Shown: positions 9,300 to 20,705 of the stretch, piece by piece
How the letters are laid out: every line of letters starts with the position of its first letter
Position numbering within the stretch: the first letter of the stretch is position 1
Assembly (NCBI GenBank): GCA_021234155.1
Contig: JAJEKV010000056.1
Span: 6,262,932-6,326,931 of the forward strand
DNA: 64,000 nt
Reading direction: 5' to 3'
From: Isoetes taiwanensis
Taxonomy: Eukaryota; Streptophyta; Lycopodiopsida; Isoetales; Isoetaceae
Translations under genes and position numbers: made by a program
Notes under the pieces: model-generated
What the model was told of the DNA's origin: nothing
Database searches by the model: none
What the model saw: only the letters and a program-made list of their open reading frames with translations

Positions 9300-12200
9300 T
9301 ATATACATCACAAGTACAGCTGAGGTTAACGTCGGACAGGGGGGCATAACTGAGTCCGCGTATCCATTACCTTCCGGAGGTACGATCCCAACAAGCCTAC
9401 AGAGGCCGTGCTCAGTAGCTCATGCAAGGCCTGATGGGGCACAACTAACCGAGCATACCGAGCCCGGATATGCTCGTACGCCGGACAGGCCTGGAGGGCG
9501 TGACTTTCATCCTCAATGGCGCCCTGTTGACAGCACTGACAGACTCTGTCCTCACGCGGCTCCCGAATCCATCTCCCTGTCTCAATGCGCGGAGGTGGTG
9601 TGCACTGTCGAATGGAAGCAATCACCCCGCTTTTTCATGGGTAGATGGGTGCGCAAGTAGTGGTGTGGGCCCCTCGTGAGCATGGGATTAACCTGCTGTC
9701 GATAATTTGCCACCTTGACATGTGACAGGGCCTCTGCATCCCAAAGCTTGGCCATGAAGCAAGCATCCAAGTACTGCTTCAAGGCAAATAGCGTTCCTTC
9801 GGTGTATGCACCGGTCCACATCCGTGTGCTGCACATTCCATAGCGAGAACCACCGGGCTTGCTTGTCTTTCCAAAGAGGGCTTTGAGTCGCCGCAGGCCC
9901 ATCGCCACCGCCAAAGCAAGGTTGGGCAGCCGGGCTTCATCCATAGCCACCACCTTCCGAAGTAAATAATGTGACGTTCAGTAGCAGCCCTCTCAGAATG
10001 GAAGGAAGCCTGCCTCTGGAGCAAGATCTGATATGGGACCGTGGATTTCACTCAAAGTGCCCGCCAAGAAGGCCTCGTACACTGCTCTAGATCGTTCCAA
10101 GTAGTGAGGGATATCACCGCCCCCACACTTCCCCCATAGAGGAGGACCGGTTCAATCAAGGCCCTCGAACAAGTGTGCCCGGTGACCCCATGCATCTGAC
10201 TCGCCTTGTGATCGTTGTTTTGCATTGCATACTGGGGCTTTCCGGCCTGCAGTGACCCGTAAACCCGATGGATGCATCCCAAAGTGTGGTAGTAGCAAAC
10301 TCAATGCCCAAATACTTATAAGATCGAGCCACCTCCACTACCTGCCGATAAGTGAATGAGGGAAGGCGTGGAGTGCCGGGATGATGGGACCAGCAGCACC
10401 CTTGTCTTGGCCAAGTTAACTCTCATGTCAGTGAATTGGCAGAAAGTGTCCAAAGCATCCAGGTGGCGTTGCATGTCCTCTGGGGTATATGCGAGCAGGT
10501 CAACATCATCAGCATATATGAGTTGCCGGATTATGTGGTGCATCAACCGGCCCCTCCCGTGCTCTTTCGCCTAGCCATTCTTCTAGCTGGTCAATGTACA
10601 AGCCGAAGAGCGTCGGGGATAGAGGGCAGCCCTGGCGCACCCCAATGCTACTAACAACGGGCTCCCCCGACAGTGTGAGACGACCGGAGCAAGCCTCGTA
10701 TAGTCTGTATATAGCATTCTGCAAGTCGACGGGGGTCCCTAGCTGTCTCAATCTGTCCCACAACTTATCCCGAGGCACTGTGTCAAAAGCCTTTGCGAAA
10801 TCCACAAAGCAACAAGATGCATTTCAAGGCCGATTCCGCTATCCTCTATGAGTGTTCGCAGAGTGAAGATATGGTCAATAGTAGAATGCCGGGGGCGGAA
10901 GCCTGCCTGCGTGAGAGCCCGCACTTCTCCATCCTCTGCCCAAAGTGTCAATCGCCGCTCAAGAATCCCGGCAAGCAACTTGGCAAAGACAGAACTGACC
11001 ATAATGGTACGATAGTTGGCTGGGCTATGGGGGTCCCCTGCTTTGTATATGGGCACAACTCTACTGGTAGTCCAGTGCGGGGGGAAGCCTTCTTGCAATG
11101 CCCTGTTGAAGAGTGTTGTGAGAACCGGCACCATTGGGGGCTCGACCCACTTGAGAAGCTCTGCCTGCATACCATCCAAATCTGCTGCCTTCCCGTTAGC
11201 GAGGCGTTGCAGGCCCATTGTAACATCCCCTTCAGTAATGACCAGTGCTAGGCCTGTCTGCGGAGGTACTGGTGCCCGGCTTCCCATTGGGTCATACAGC
11301 TGCTGCAAGTATCTCACCCATTGTTCCGGGGTAATATTTCCTGTGGGCTGTGCAGGCTTACTCAAGACCTTTCTCCAGAAGGCCCTAGGGTGACGGTCTA
11401 GAAGACCAAACATCTGTTGCTGGTGCTTCGCAAGGTACCTGGCTTTCTTGGTCTTGAGGAAGGAGCGGTATTGACGGACGGCCTGCGGGCGAATGGTGGG
11501 GTCCAAAGATTTGGCGAGAGCCATCGCTTCAACTCCCGACATTCGCCATCGAACCGGTGATTGCGGGGAAGGTGGTTGCAGCCCCCGTGGATCGTCCGGG
11601 AGTGGCCTCTCCCAAAGCATCCGTCCCCTACCCTCGAAGGAGCCGGTTCACCGGGCCGTCTCCGTTGAAGTGTGGGGAGTTGCGCGGACACTCCGCAGCT
11701 CATGCTCAAGCATCCTCGCATAGACCGCCGCGATGATCATAGTCCGCATACAACCGCGGTACATGGGGTGTTGGGGCAAGGTGCTCGGGTTGGCCCGCCA
11801 ATCTATCCGCAAGAACGGGGGCGATGGTCGAGTCTACTTCCTCGTCCCGGCCACCGTCCCCATTAATCGGCGTAGTGATCAAGTGTAGGCATTGCTCATC
11901 CGCTAGCACGCAATCCACCACACCGGGTGCCGCCCCGTTCTCCTCACGTCTACAAGTGAAGCGGCCGGAGGGCGCCACCCTTTATTGCCCCATTGCAAAT
12001 GACCAGGTCAAAGATATTTTGCAAAGAACGGCGGTACCCCGCCATACCGTGTCACGGGCCGCCATCCGGCGCCTTTGGCGGACCATCTCTGCGGGGGTCC
12101 ATTTGCAACACATCCTCGCCTAGAGGTGCTAATTTTGGGATCTGCTCGCCTCAGGCGCGTTTGAAATCTCCAAGCAACATGACCTTGCCCAATTGTTCAT

Positions 12201-12608
12201 GCTGGCCAGATGTCATCATATAGATCGACATAGGGCTCCCCGCCTGCCCACATCCGCGCGTGTGGTAAAAGTTGCTCTCGGCATGTGGGAAGTAGCAAGC
12301 CGCCACAAACCTCGCACCCACGGTATCTGTTGTGCAATGTCGCCTTGCACATGGAGACCGATTGGGCCAAGGTCGTCCGGTAGTAACACGCAATTCCTCC
12401 GTGTCCTCGTTTCCGGTGCACTCATTGAAGACGGAGTAGCTGGCCGGGTAAATCGTAGCTCGTGACCAAAGATGTTCCCATGTTTCCATGAGGAAGATAA
12501 GGTCCATGTCCATGGCGGCGGAATTGAGATCGTCCCCTTCTTCGCCATGGAAAGCCACGGCAATTCCGGATACCACGATACCGAGGCATGATCCCTATTT
12601 AGTGGCAT
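9300..12608 (-). pseudogene. Family D LINE ORF2: endonuclease and reverse transcriptase
   Basis: N-terminal apurinic-type endonuclease pieces (DLIFLMETW, then LLGDF) lie at 12608-12150. Degenerate sequence follows. The reverse transcriptase lies at 11620-10316: RHPRAFWRKVL, ITPEQWVRYLQQLYDP, VVPIYKAGDPHSPANYRTI, QAGFRPRHSTIDHIFTLR, then in another frame DFAKAFDTVPRDKLW and GVRQGCPLSPTLFGLYIDQL, then LIYADDVDLLAYT with the catalytic YADD at 10505-10516. The C-terminal part has YKYLGIEF and IETGRWIREPREDRVCQCC followed by a His and Cys (about 9530-9600). At least three frameshifts. GVRQGCPLSPTLF is typical of non-LTR reverse transcriptases. Confidence 0.88.
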
Positions 12609-12702
12609 GCATCGCCACTTCAGGTCCCGGTGGTAGGGGAGCGAAGATGTGGATGCTCAGCGGCGGGAGGCCCCTCGAGGGGGACTCGAGGGGCCGGAGT
12701 GC

Positions 12703-14208
12703 TCAGATCCCCTGTTTGGTCTGCTCAATTCCCGCATCCTTCCCGGACCAGCCCCAGCCGCCCCTCCATGTCTGGCGGGGCTTTGGCCAGACACGCGCCG
12801 GGTCTCTTTGCCGTCTTTGCCAAGTCAAGTCCCGGTCAACGTACAGAGCCGTCCCCTTCAACTTCCGGCCCTGACGCAGGATGGCCACCCGCTCTGGCAC
12901 GCTCTCAACTGTGAAGATGACCACCCGGGGGCGATCAGGGCGCTGAATTCCATGACGACTCGCCTTTCCAATGGTCACAGGTGCTGGGAACATCATCCGG
13001 TCCAAGATCTGTGTCTGGAGTCGGGAAGTGAGATGTTCTCCCGACTCCTCCGTCAGGCCTCGCACTACCACATTGCGGCCTGGAGTTCGGCGGGGGCCGC
13101 ACCAGGTGTTGGTTGAGGTGGGTGAGGCATAGGCTGTGGCCGGCGCCGGGGTGGTGGCGGCCCGGCGTGATCTGATGTGTCCGCAGCATGTGTTCCAGGT
13201 TGACGTCCTGTAGGTTGGTGGGTTCGCGGGGTTGGTGTGTTCTTTGCTGTGGTTTCTGTTCTCCGGAGTCTGGAGCTCAGCTCTTGCAGGACGTTGTCAT
13301 GTCTTGCCATCTCCCGCGTGCAATGGCGGAGTTGCTCATGTGCCTCGGCATGGAGGCCCTTGCCTTGCTGGGCAACGGCCGCCCGAAGCTCCTGTAGCTC
13401 CCCGATCTCGCTAAATCCTTACTCCGGCGAGCTTCGATTACTGGCTAACTTCCAAAGCAGCCTGGAATCCTTGTCTCACAGTGGCGGCCTCCGCAACCTC
13501 TGACAGGAGGGCGGCCTGTGCTCCTCGTGCCGTGGCCTTAGCCTCCTCAACCTCGGCCTGGACCCGAGACAGGGTTACAAGTGTCTCCTGCTCTACCCGG
13601 TTCCTGTCCTGCGTCCCAGCTTCCATAGCGCCAACCGCGGTGTCTACGCCCCCTCATATCTGCAAGCTCTGCTGGGTATTGCTGTCAATCAAATTGTAGC
13701 AAGTGGATGCTATCATCTGCTTTGTCGTGCAGATCCTCCAATTACGTGATTAAATTTTTTTACGCACCAACGCACCGCGCAACATCCGAGATGTTATGTT
13801 CTCCACCTCTGTCGGGAGGCCTGCAAGGCGTGCACTGTTGGCCTCAACCCTCGCCTGGATGCGGCTCCAAGGTTCGACTGGCGGATTGCCTGTGTGGCCC
13901 GCCTGTCGGGTCGATTGGGCCTTGGCTCGGGCCTCCCTCTTCATGGAAGACGTCTCTCCCTCTGCCCGAGGCCTCTTCCTTGGTGGCCCCGCTTCATGGT
14001 CTTCCCCAGAGGGCTCTGCCTGCGTGGGGTCAACCAGTGGTTGGTGTGTTTGGGCCTTCCCAGGATGGGTTGGTGTGGTCTGAGGTAGCTCACCAACCAA
14101 GTGTGGGTCCACACACGGGACTGTGTCTGTGGCCATGACTTGGGGTATGACTTGGGCGACGACTCCTGGATATCTGGTGTGTACCGGCTGCCACAAAAAC
14201 CCTAGCAC
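12703..14208 (-). pseudogene. Family D LINE ORF1: coiled coil and RRM-like nucleic-acid-binding protein
   Basis: The first frame starts in the last 5' monomer (MLGFLWQPVHT at 14208) and gives a basic patch (GPPRKRPRAEGE). Another frame gives a heptad-rich coiled coil (VEQETLVTLSRVQAEVEEAK, 13626-13438). A proline-rich linker follows, then RPRVVIFTVESVPERVAIL and GRKLKGTALYVDRDLT (about 12960-12820), which matches the RRM/C-terminal domain layout of LINE ORF1 proteins that bind element RNA. Frames change several times, so it is not functional. The start in a repeat monomer is my best guess from the open frame. Confidence 0.65.
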
Positions 14209-15130
14209 ACAGCCCGGAAAAGTGCAGATTTGAGCACTGAAACAAAGACAAGCATGCAGGTATCATACACCTTGGAAAGCTCTCTGAACCAGCTTTCCAA
14301 CAAGCCCAAGCATATGAAAATCTGACACCGGATGTGAGAGATACAAATCGGTCGGTGTGTCTACCGTTTGCCACATAAAACCCTAGCACACAGCCCGGAA
14401 AAGTGCCAATTTGAGCACAGAAACAAAGCCAAGCATGCAGGTACCATACACCGTTGGAAAGATCTCTGAACCAGCTTTCCAACAAGCCTAAGCACATGAA
14501 AATCTGACACCGGATCACGAGAGATAATGACCGATCAAAAAATTCTGCCCAAAGAGGCGAGACCAATCGAATACTTACTAAAACATACGCCAATCCCTAT
14601 ATTGGTGTCGGACTTTCATCAACAACACCATCAGGAACTAGGGTATGAATTAGTAAAACATTCTCGTAACCTTCAATAAGAGTACAACACACATCTTTCA
14701 ACACCGCGTGGCCAAGGCCAACAACGGCATCAGGCGAGGGCTATACTTCTCAAAGAAGGAAGAAGAAGGGCTGCCACAAAAACCCTAGCACACAGCCCGG
14801 AAAACAGCAGATTTGAGCATAGAAACAAAGACAAGCATGCAGGTATCATACACCGTTGGAAAGCTCTCTGAACCAGCTTTCCAACAAGCCCAAGCACATG
14901 AAAATCTGACACCGGATGTGAGAGATACAGTCCGTTGAAGTGTCTACCAGTTGCCACCGAAACCCTAGCACACAGCCCGGAAAAGTGCCAATTTGAGCAC
15001 AGAAACAAAGCCAAGCATGCAGGTACCATACACCGTTGGAAAGATCTCTGAACCACCTTTCCAACAAGCCCAAGCACATGAAAATCTGACACCAGATGTG
15101 AGATAAATATGACCGATCAAAATTCTGCCG
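14190..15130 (-). repeat. Four about 180-bp monomers in two pairs at the 5' end of family D LINE
   Basis: Units begin near 14190, 14371, 14771 and 14951. All share AACCCTAGCACACAGCCC, GCATGCAGGTA, CAAGCC(C/T)AAGCA and GAAAATCTGACACC. Units 1 and 3 resemble each other (AGACAAGCATGCAGGTATC), as do units 2 and 4 (AGCCAAGCATGCAGGTACC). About 220 bp of unique sequence separates the pairs, so a dimer was duplicated with a period of about 580 bp. They lie directly upstream of ORF1, the place of promoter monomers in rodent L1. Confidence 0.85.
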
Positions 15131-15383
15131 CCTTCAGAGAGCAGCTGAGCGCCAAGAGCGAAGAAAGTGATATCTAACAAAAGAATTTAAAAAAAAGTAA
15201 ACCCATCATAATAAAGTTTTCACCCTTAAGTGGGTGCTTTATGGGCACCCTCCCCTAGAAGGCTGTGGACACCAGTGGAGGCTTCTACGTTTCCTTCATG
15301 TTGCTTTTGAACCTTCTTGAACCTACACCTCTCATCGCTTTCCACTTGAAAAGTAGAAAAAAGGAAGGAAGAAAAACTATGAG
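15131..15383. other. Non-coding, no gene seen
   Basis: AT-rich flank of the LINE 5' end. A short inverted repeat GGGTGCTTTATGGGCACCC lies at about 15233-15251. Confidence 0.4.
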
Positions 15384-15559
15384 ATGCCCTTATATTTTAG
15401 ACTGTTTTTGGGTTGTCCCCAAGGGGGGCAAATCCTCATGAGACCCTCATGAGGGTTTGCCCCCCTTGGGGACAACCCAAAAACAGTCTAAAATAAAACC
15501 CTCATGAGAGTTTAGCCCCCTTGGGGACAACCCAAAAACAGTCTAAAATATAAGGGCAT
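15384..15559. mobile_element. Foldback MITE with a duplicated right arm
   Basis: The left arm ATGCCCTTATATTTTAGACT (15384 onward, through TGGGTTGTCCCCAAGG) is matched inverted by the right end (to 15559), whose reverse strand reads identically. The right arm is present twice: once at about 15459-15494 and again at 15505-15549, both reading TTGGGGACAACCCAAAAACA. CTCATGAG repeats lie in the centre. No coding capacity and no clear target duplication. Confidence 0.75.
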
Positions 15560-15596
15560 ATTCTAGGCATATGTTGACATATGCCTGGAATATGCC
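15555..15596. repeat. 42-bp near-perfect palindrome
   Basis: GGCATATTCTAGGCATATG, a 4-base centre TTGA, then the inverted arm CATATGCCTGGAATATGCC. There are two mismatched positions. It overlaps the end of the MITE by a few bases. Confidence 0.8.
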
Positions 15597-15599
15597 AGA

Positions 15600-18042
15600 A
15601 ACTGCTCCAAACCCATTGTTGCTATTATTCTGTCGGTCACATGGATGTGGCTATGGTCGATGGGGATATGTGTGCATGTGGCTTCTCTCGTTCATTTTTT
15701 CTCGCCTGCGTGTCATACTATTGTGTTTGGATATCCATCTTACTATAGATCTTTTGAGCTTTGTGTGCTTTTGTCACCGATGGTTTTCTAAGCTTGGAGA
15801 GCTTTGGGCAAAATGGAAGAGCCCTCTACCTAGATTTATGTTTTTTAGGGTTTTATAGTGTTTTTGGATTTTTTATTTTTGGGAATCTCTCTTTGGCTTG
15901 CTTGGTTTTTTTGAATCCTTATTCCTTGTTTACAATGGTTTTTGTTTGTAGGTTTCGAACACTTTATAAACACTTGAAGAATGAAGGCATGGAACCAAAA
16001 GCATGAATTAATTAATTAGAGAAATTTGGAATTCTCGTTTAGCATGAAATAGGTTCTTTTTTTTTTTTTTATTGTGATTAAATGATATTCCAAGATGGAT
16101 ACATGCATGTGCATTCAGGTACGTGGTGGAGCATGTGCCATATTTTCAAAACTTGTTGTGCACATTTTCAAAACTTGTTGTGCACGCTCCAAAATGATAT
16201 TAATGATATTCTTTTCTTATTTCTCTTATTGGAATACATAGATACTACAACATTGTATGTTGACCCATTGCTTAATAGATTGCATCACGTTTGATCTTAT
16301 AAGACCTTAGAACAAGGTATGTCATATTTATAGAAAAGCACTTACTTTTTAATTATGTGATGGCATGGCATGTTTGCCAAGTGTCTCACTTTTAGAAAAT
16401 GGTTGCATGCATTCATTTTCACATGAGAAAGCACTTTAATACTTTTCCTTTCGAAAGTTTTCCTAATGTTCTATTTGTAAGGATAAAGTTAAATATGACT
16501 TTGGCTGATAACGGGTGCATGTATCACCCTTATACAAATTCGAATTTCATTATAGAAAAGCTATACATAACAATTTTAAGGTCTGATGTGAGAAGGAAGC
16601 CTCCCGGTAAAGAGCTATGGCGGATCTGCTTGGTTTCTACCTCTCTGCTTGCGCCGATTTACTAAGTCCAGGGTACGCCCAACCTCTGATGGTTCGTTTT
16701 TCTAAAAAGCAAATAGCTTTTGTTATCACAAAATTAGAGAAAAGCATATCAGGTTATGTGTGTTGTGCACAGATCGGAGGAAAATTCTTCTGATATGCTT
16801 TTAGAGTAGCAGCCAGTTGGAAAATGAAGGCTGGATTTGCTTTTCCATATGATTCTCATTTTGCCTTTCTTCAAGCTGGTAGTAATTTGAAACAAAAACA
16901 CATGCTTTTAGAATCTGTCTTTAGCAGATTGATACACAGAGAAGTCAAATAGCTTCTTTATGGTTCGTTTGAAACAGGAACACAATGATGGAACAAATAA
17001 AGGCATGTTAAGAGTTTGATCTCGAGCCGATGCCGCATCTGTGGTAGGGCAAAGCCTTTTGGGGCGCGTGTCGGAGATATGATTCAAGACCGGTCGATAA
17101 CTGGTAGTCCCTGGAAAACTTCCCCTAAGCTTAATTTTGTCTTCTAAAAGCTTATGACCAAGCATGGATGTGCTTGACTCACACCAACTCTAAGAGTTGA
17201 TAGGTGGCAAGAAGTAAATCATATCTACTCTACTCCGACTAATGTTATTTTAAGAGTTTGATCTGCTTTTCATGGGATTTGTTCAAATTCAGCAATGGAG
17301 CTTCAAATAACTATATCGAACACCGTCATATCAGGTTTTTGCATATTCTCGAAGTTTATATAAAAAGATCATTATTCTTAGATGTTGTGTTGGAGCAAAT
17401 CAACTCACAACTATTGTGAAAAGAGGCTGAATAGTGACACTCTAGAATCTGTCACATGCATTCTAGAATTCTAGGATATTTTAAAATCTTTTTTTATGTA
17501 CTCTAAACATGTTGTAGCAAGATTGCCCATGTTATATATATTTTTTTATTGTGTATAGCTTGTTATTCTTTGTCATGCTTGAAAACCCCTGTATTTATGA
17601 ACAAGCTAGTCTATGGTTTTTTTAAAACAGAGATACCTTATGTGCTTGACCTGTTAATATCGTAACAGTCAAGCAAACTGTCATGAGAAATGCATTGTCA
17701 TATGAAATGCATTATCTAGTCTGTAACATTGCTTAGACCCTTGTTATTTCTCATTTGGTCTTCTTCATTGATATTTTTATAATATCTTTTAGGTGAAGGG
17801 CGAAAAGCCATGAAGTCTTACTGCTTACCTGTCATCCCTTGTCTAGTTACCGAGTTTATTGCTAACTTTGGTATGTTTGGGTGCAGGTAACCAAGACTTC
17901 ATCTCTTAGAAGTATTATTTCAAAATTGATGATTTGAAGATATGATTATAGACAATCACCCTTAAACTTTATGGAGGATTTACATATTGATGAGATCCTT
18001 CCTTTTCGGATTATCCATATATAAAAGGCATTCGGTTGAAGT
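15600..18042. other. Intergenic AT-rich sequence, no gene seen
   Basis: No convincing coding frame on either strand. Short open frames lack domain features. Direct duplication of CATTTTCAAAACTTGTTGTGCA is visible at about 16140-16190. The right end carries the left copy of the LINE A target duplication. Confidence 0.4.
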
Positions 18043-18329
18043 AAAACTTGGACAAGCTTGGAGCAAAAGGAGAGGAGGTCGAAAAATGGACGTGCGCCTA
18101 TTTTCTTGCCTTTTTTGTCTTTTTCCCATATTTTCGGTTGCAAACACTTTCTTGGTTCAAAATATGGGGAAATTTGAATTCTCTGAGATTTGAGGCAGAA
18201 TTTTTGTGGATCAATCTGCTGCCCTTGTAGAAAGGTAGCTACAGTTGGATTCCTCACATTCTGTTCTTCAAATTGGTTACCTTTTTACTATACTTATGCA
18301 GCAGCTTCACCTTTTCTTTCGTCTGATTC

Positions 18330-19835
18330 ATGGAAACCTCAGTTTTCACAATCATAAGGGAGAAATCTAGAATCTCGTGTGGATTTTTGAAAGGCTCGGC
18401 TTCTGATCTTTGGAATTCCTTAATTATCCATCAGTTCTTCCCGGATAATTTGTTCTTCTCTGAGTACTCCTTTGTGCCAAGTACTGTTGATTTTGAAGTT
18501 CAAATTACAAATTCGTGGCTAGAAGAATTTGTGGGTTCAAGTGCATTTGGTCCAGCAGGGAAATTTCGAGTTCATTGTGATTGGTTGGACTACATGATCT
18601 CTGTCGAAGTCTACTCTCTTCAAGATCCTGCTCAATTGGATAGAATTTCCCCCTAAAATTCTTTGAATTGTATCAGGTCTCTTCAGCATTCGATTAATTC
18701 ATTGTGTATGGCATCTAGATCTCTTTGGGTTAATTCTGTTTCATGCTATTAATTTCTGTCCTCTGTTTCCTGTTATCTTTTCCCCTTTCCAATTGTTAAA
18801 AAATTTGCATGTACTTTTGTTGTTTCCACCTGAATTTTCCGCAATGGTCTCCAATTTACCAAAAAATCCTAAACATTTGGCTCTATTGCACGCATTCGCG
18901 AACCTTTCTGCCTATGATCGATCCTCAGTGCTTCAAAATCTGATTTCCTTTCAGGATCAACCTTCAGACACTATCCTTTTTGGAAACTTTGACAATTTGC
19001 TGCCTTCTTCTTCTCCAATGGATCCAATTTCTCATGGTGTTCCTCATTGGGACAATTTATCTACTGATCCTGATCACAGGGGTATCCTTCATCCCATAAA
19101 TCCCGCCACTCAAGCCCCTGTTCCTTATGGAGTTGCTAGAGGCCATCAGGAGATACCCTCCAACAATGACTTGGATGAAAGGCTTAAGCGCACCACAATT
19201 CCACATCTTAGCGACCGGAAGATGAGCATCTACCATGGTATTTCTTTGAATCTTCCGATTGTCCATTCAAAAATTGATGCTTTATCAAACTCTGATGTGA
19301 TTATTAAAGTTCAAAAATGTGGTATGAAATTAGATAAATTGTGGGCCTTTCTTCTTAGCCTTCATAAAGGTATCCTTATTCAGGCTATATATTGGCTTAA
19401 TTTTCCCTACATCATGCTTGAATGTGGGAATTCTAAATCAGTCAATTTCTTTCTGAATTTTGGCCCTTTAACATATGAGACCTCTCAATTGACCTTCCTT
19501 AAATGGCATCCAAAGCTTGACATCGATCAAATGAATAACCTTTGCATTGCTTCCACATCTTTATTTGGCCTCAATCCAATCTATTGGGATGAAGATTGCT
19601 TTAAACTCCTATTTAACTCTATTGGAACTTATATTTCCACTGAATATTCCCCTGCCAAGCCTCCCAGGAGCTTTGTTCAACTTGATCTCTCCAAAGATAT
19701 ACCTCTGTCCATTCCTTTTACAGATGCTTTTGGGCATGAATCTCTATTAGCTCTTAGATGGTCTGGATTGCCTCACAATGTCAAAAATGCTCTCATAGGC
19801 ATTTTTGGTACTCGGATTGCAAATTGTTAACAGAG
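18330..19835 (+). pseudogene. LINE A ORF1, N-terminal part with zinc knuckle
   Basis: Two open pieces (18330-18656 and 18793-19830). The second holds a DUF4283-like RRM fold, DKLWAFLLS...ALRWSGLP with W and hydrophobic spacing as in plant L1 ORF1, then FTDAFGHESLLALRWSGLP. In the next frame it carries the zinc knuckle QCQKCSHRHFWYSDC (about 19775-19820). A single-base shift separates the domain and the knuckle. The C-terminal part of ORF1 is missing here and lies inverted at 20948-22278. Confidence 0.75.
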
Positions 19836-20705
19836 AGTCCTCAAGTCAACAGATCAAGCTCCAACTTTGGAATCATTAATATTTATGCTCCTACTTCTCC
19901 AAAGGATAGGGAACCTATTTGGAGTGAAATTAATAGCTGGTTGGAATCTCAAACTCTAGACAATTGGATTATTGCTGGAGATTTCAACAATACCCCCTCT
20001 TGGGATCTTACGTTGGGAAATAAAATTAATATGTCCAAAACTGAAAAAGAGAACTGGGACTTGCTTATCTCTGATAATAATTTGATTCACATTCCCTCTT
20101 CTACTGCTACCTACACTTGGTCTAATAAGCAAAAAGATAGAGCAAGGGTTTACTGTACTCTTGACAGATTTTATGTTTCCAATCCATCTACAGCCTTTTG
20201 GGATAACAGTTATGTAACAAGTGATGAAGGAACCTCTATTTCTGACCACCAACCGCAGTTCCTTCATACCTCTCATGTTATCAGGATTCAAAGGGAAGGG
20301 AGCACTCCTTACAAATTTAATTCTTCTCTTCTTGAGAATGAAAATTTCTGCTCCCAATTCAAAACTTTCTATGATGAGCTTACTAATAGATTTGCTGACA
20401 ATCATATGCCTCCTATGAAGCTTTTTTATTCTAAAATTAAGGAAGTCAAAAGATGGATTAAGAACTGGTCAAAGCTTATTAAGGATCAATGCAGCAAAGA
20501 AAAAAATCAGCTTCTCATGTATATGAAGGATATTAGATCCTTACTTCAAAATGATCCTTCCAACTCTAACCTTCAAGTGGGGGGAAGAAATCCTTGAGAG
20601 AAGAATTAAAAATATTGAGGAGATTGAAGCTAAAGGCTCTGCTATTAGATGCAAGATAAAATATACTAATGATATGGACTCTGGCTCTTCTGGATTCTTT
20701 TTCAG
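19836..20705 (+). pseudogene. LINE A ORF2: C-terminal half of the endonuclease and linker to RT
   Basis: NFGIINIYAPTSPKDREPIW, WIIAGDFNN and TSISDHQPQ are the second-half motifs of APE-type LINE endonucleases (Asp and His active-site region). A linker follows, shifting frame near 20575 to give EEILERRIKNIEEIEAKG and ending at SSGFFFR near 20705. The N-terminal endonuclease half, with SWNLRG and QEL, is absent before it and is found inverted immediately downstream. Confidence 0.82.

Larger units (their letters stand above)
9121..15130 (-). mobile_element. Family D non-LTR retrotransposon, nearly full length, inactive
   Basis: Minus-strand order: 5' monomer repeats (15130-14190), ORF1 (14208-12703), ORF2 with endonuclease, reverse transcriptase and a C-terminal CxxC...HxxxxC domain (12608-9300), structured 3' RNA (9275-9211) and a (TTCTA)n tail (9142-9121). 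Base composition is clearly GC-richer than the surroundings, especially 10-14 kb. ORFs are broken by several frameshifts. The tail is a pentanucleotide array, not poly-A, which sets it apart from LINEs A, B and C in this window. No target duplication was found, so both ends are approximate. Confidence 0.85.

Noticed and set aside
11016-14138. Open frames of 60-150 codons on the plus strand across the GC-rich LINE
   Set aside because: They overlap well-matched LINE frames on the minus strand and carry no motifs. GC-rich antisense is naturally open.
16908-17165. Minus-strand open frame of 85 codons
   Set aside because: No recognisable motif, no splice context and low-complexity composition at its end.
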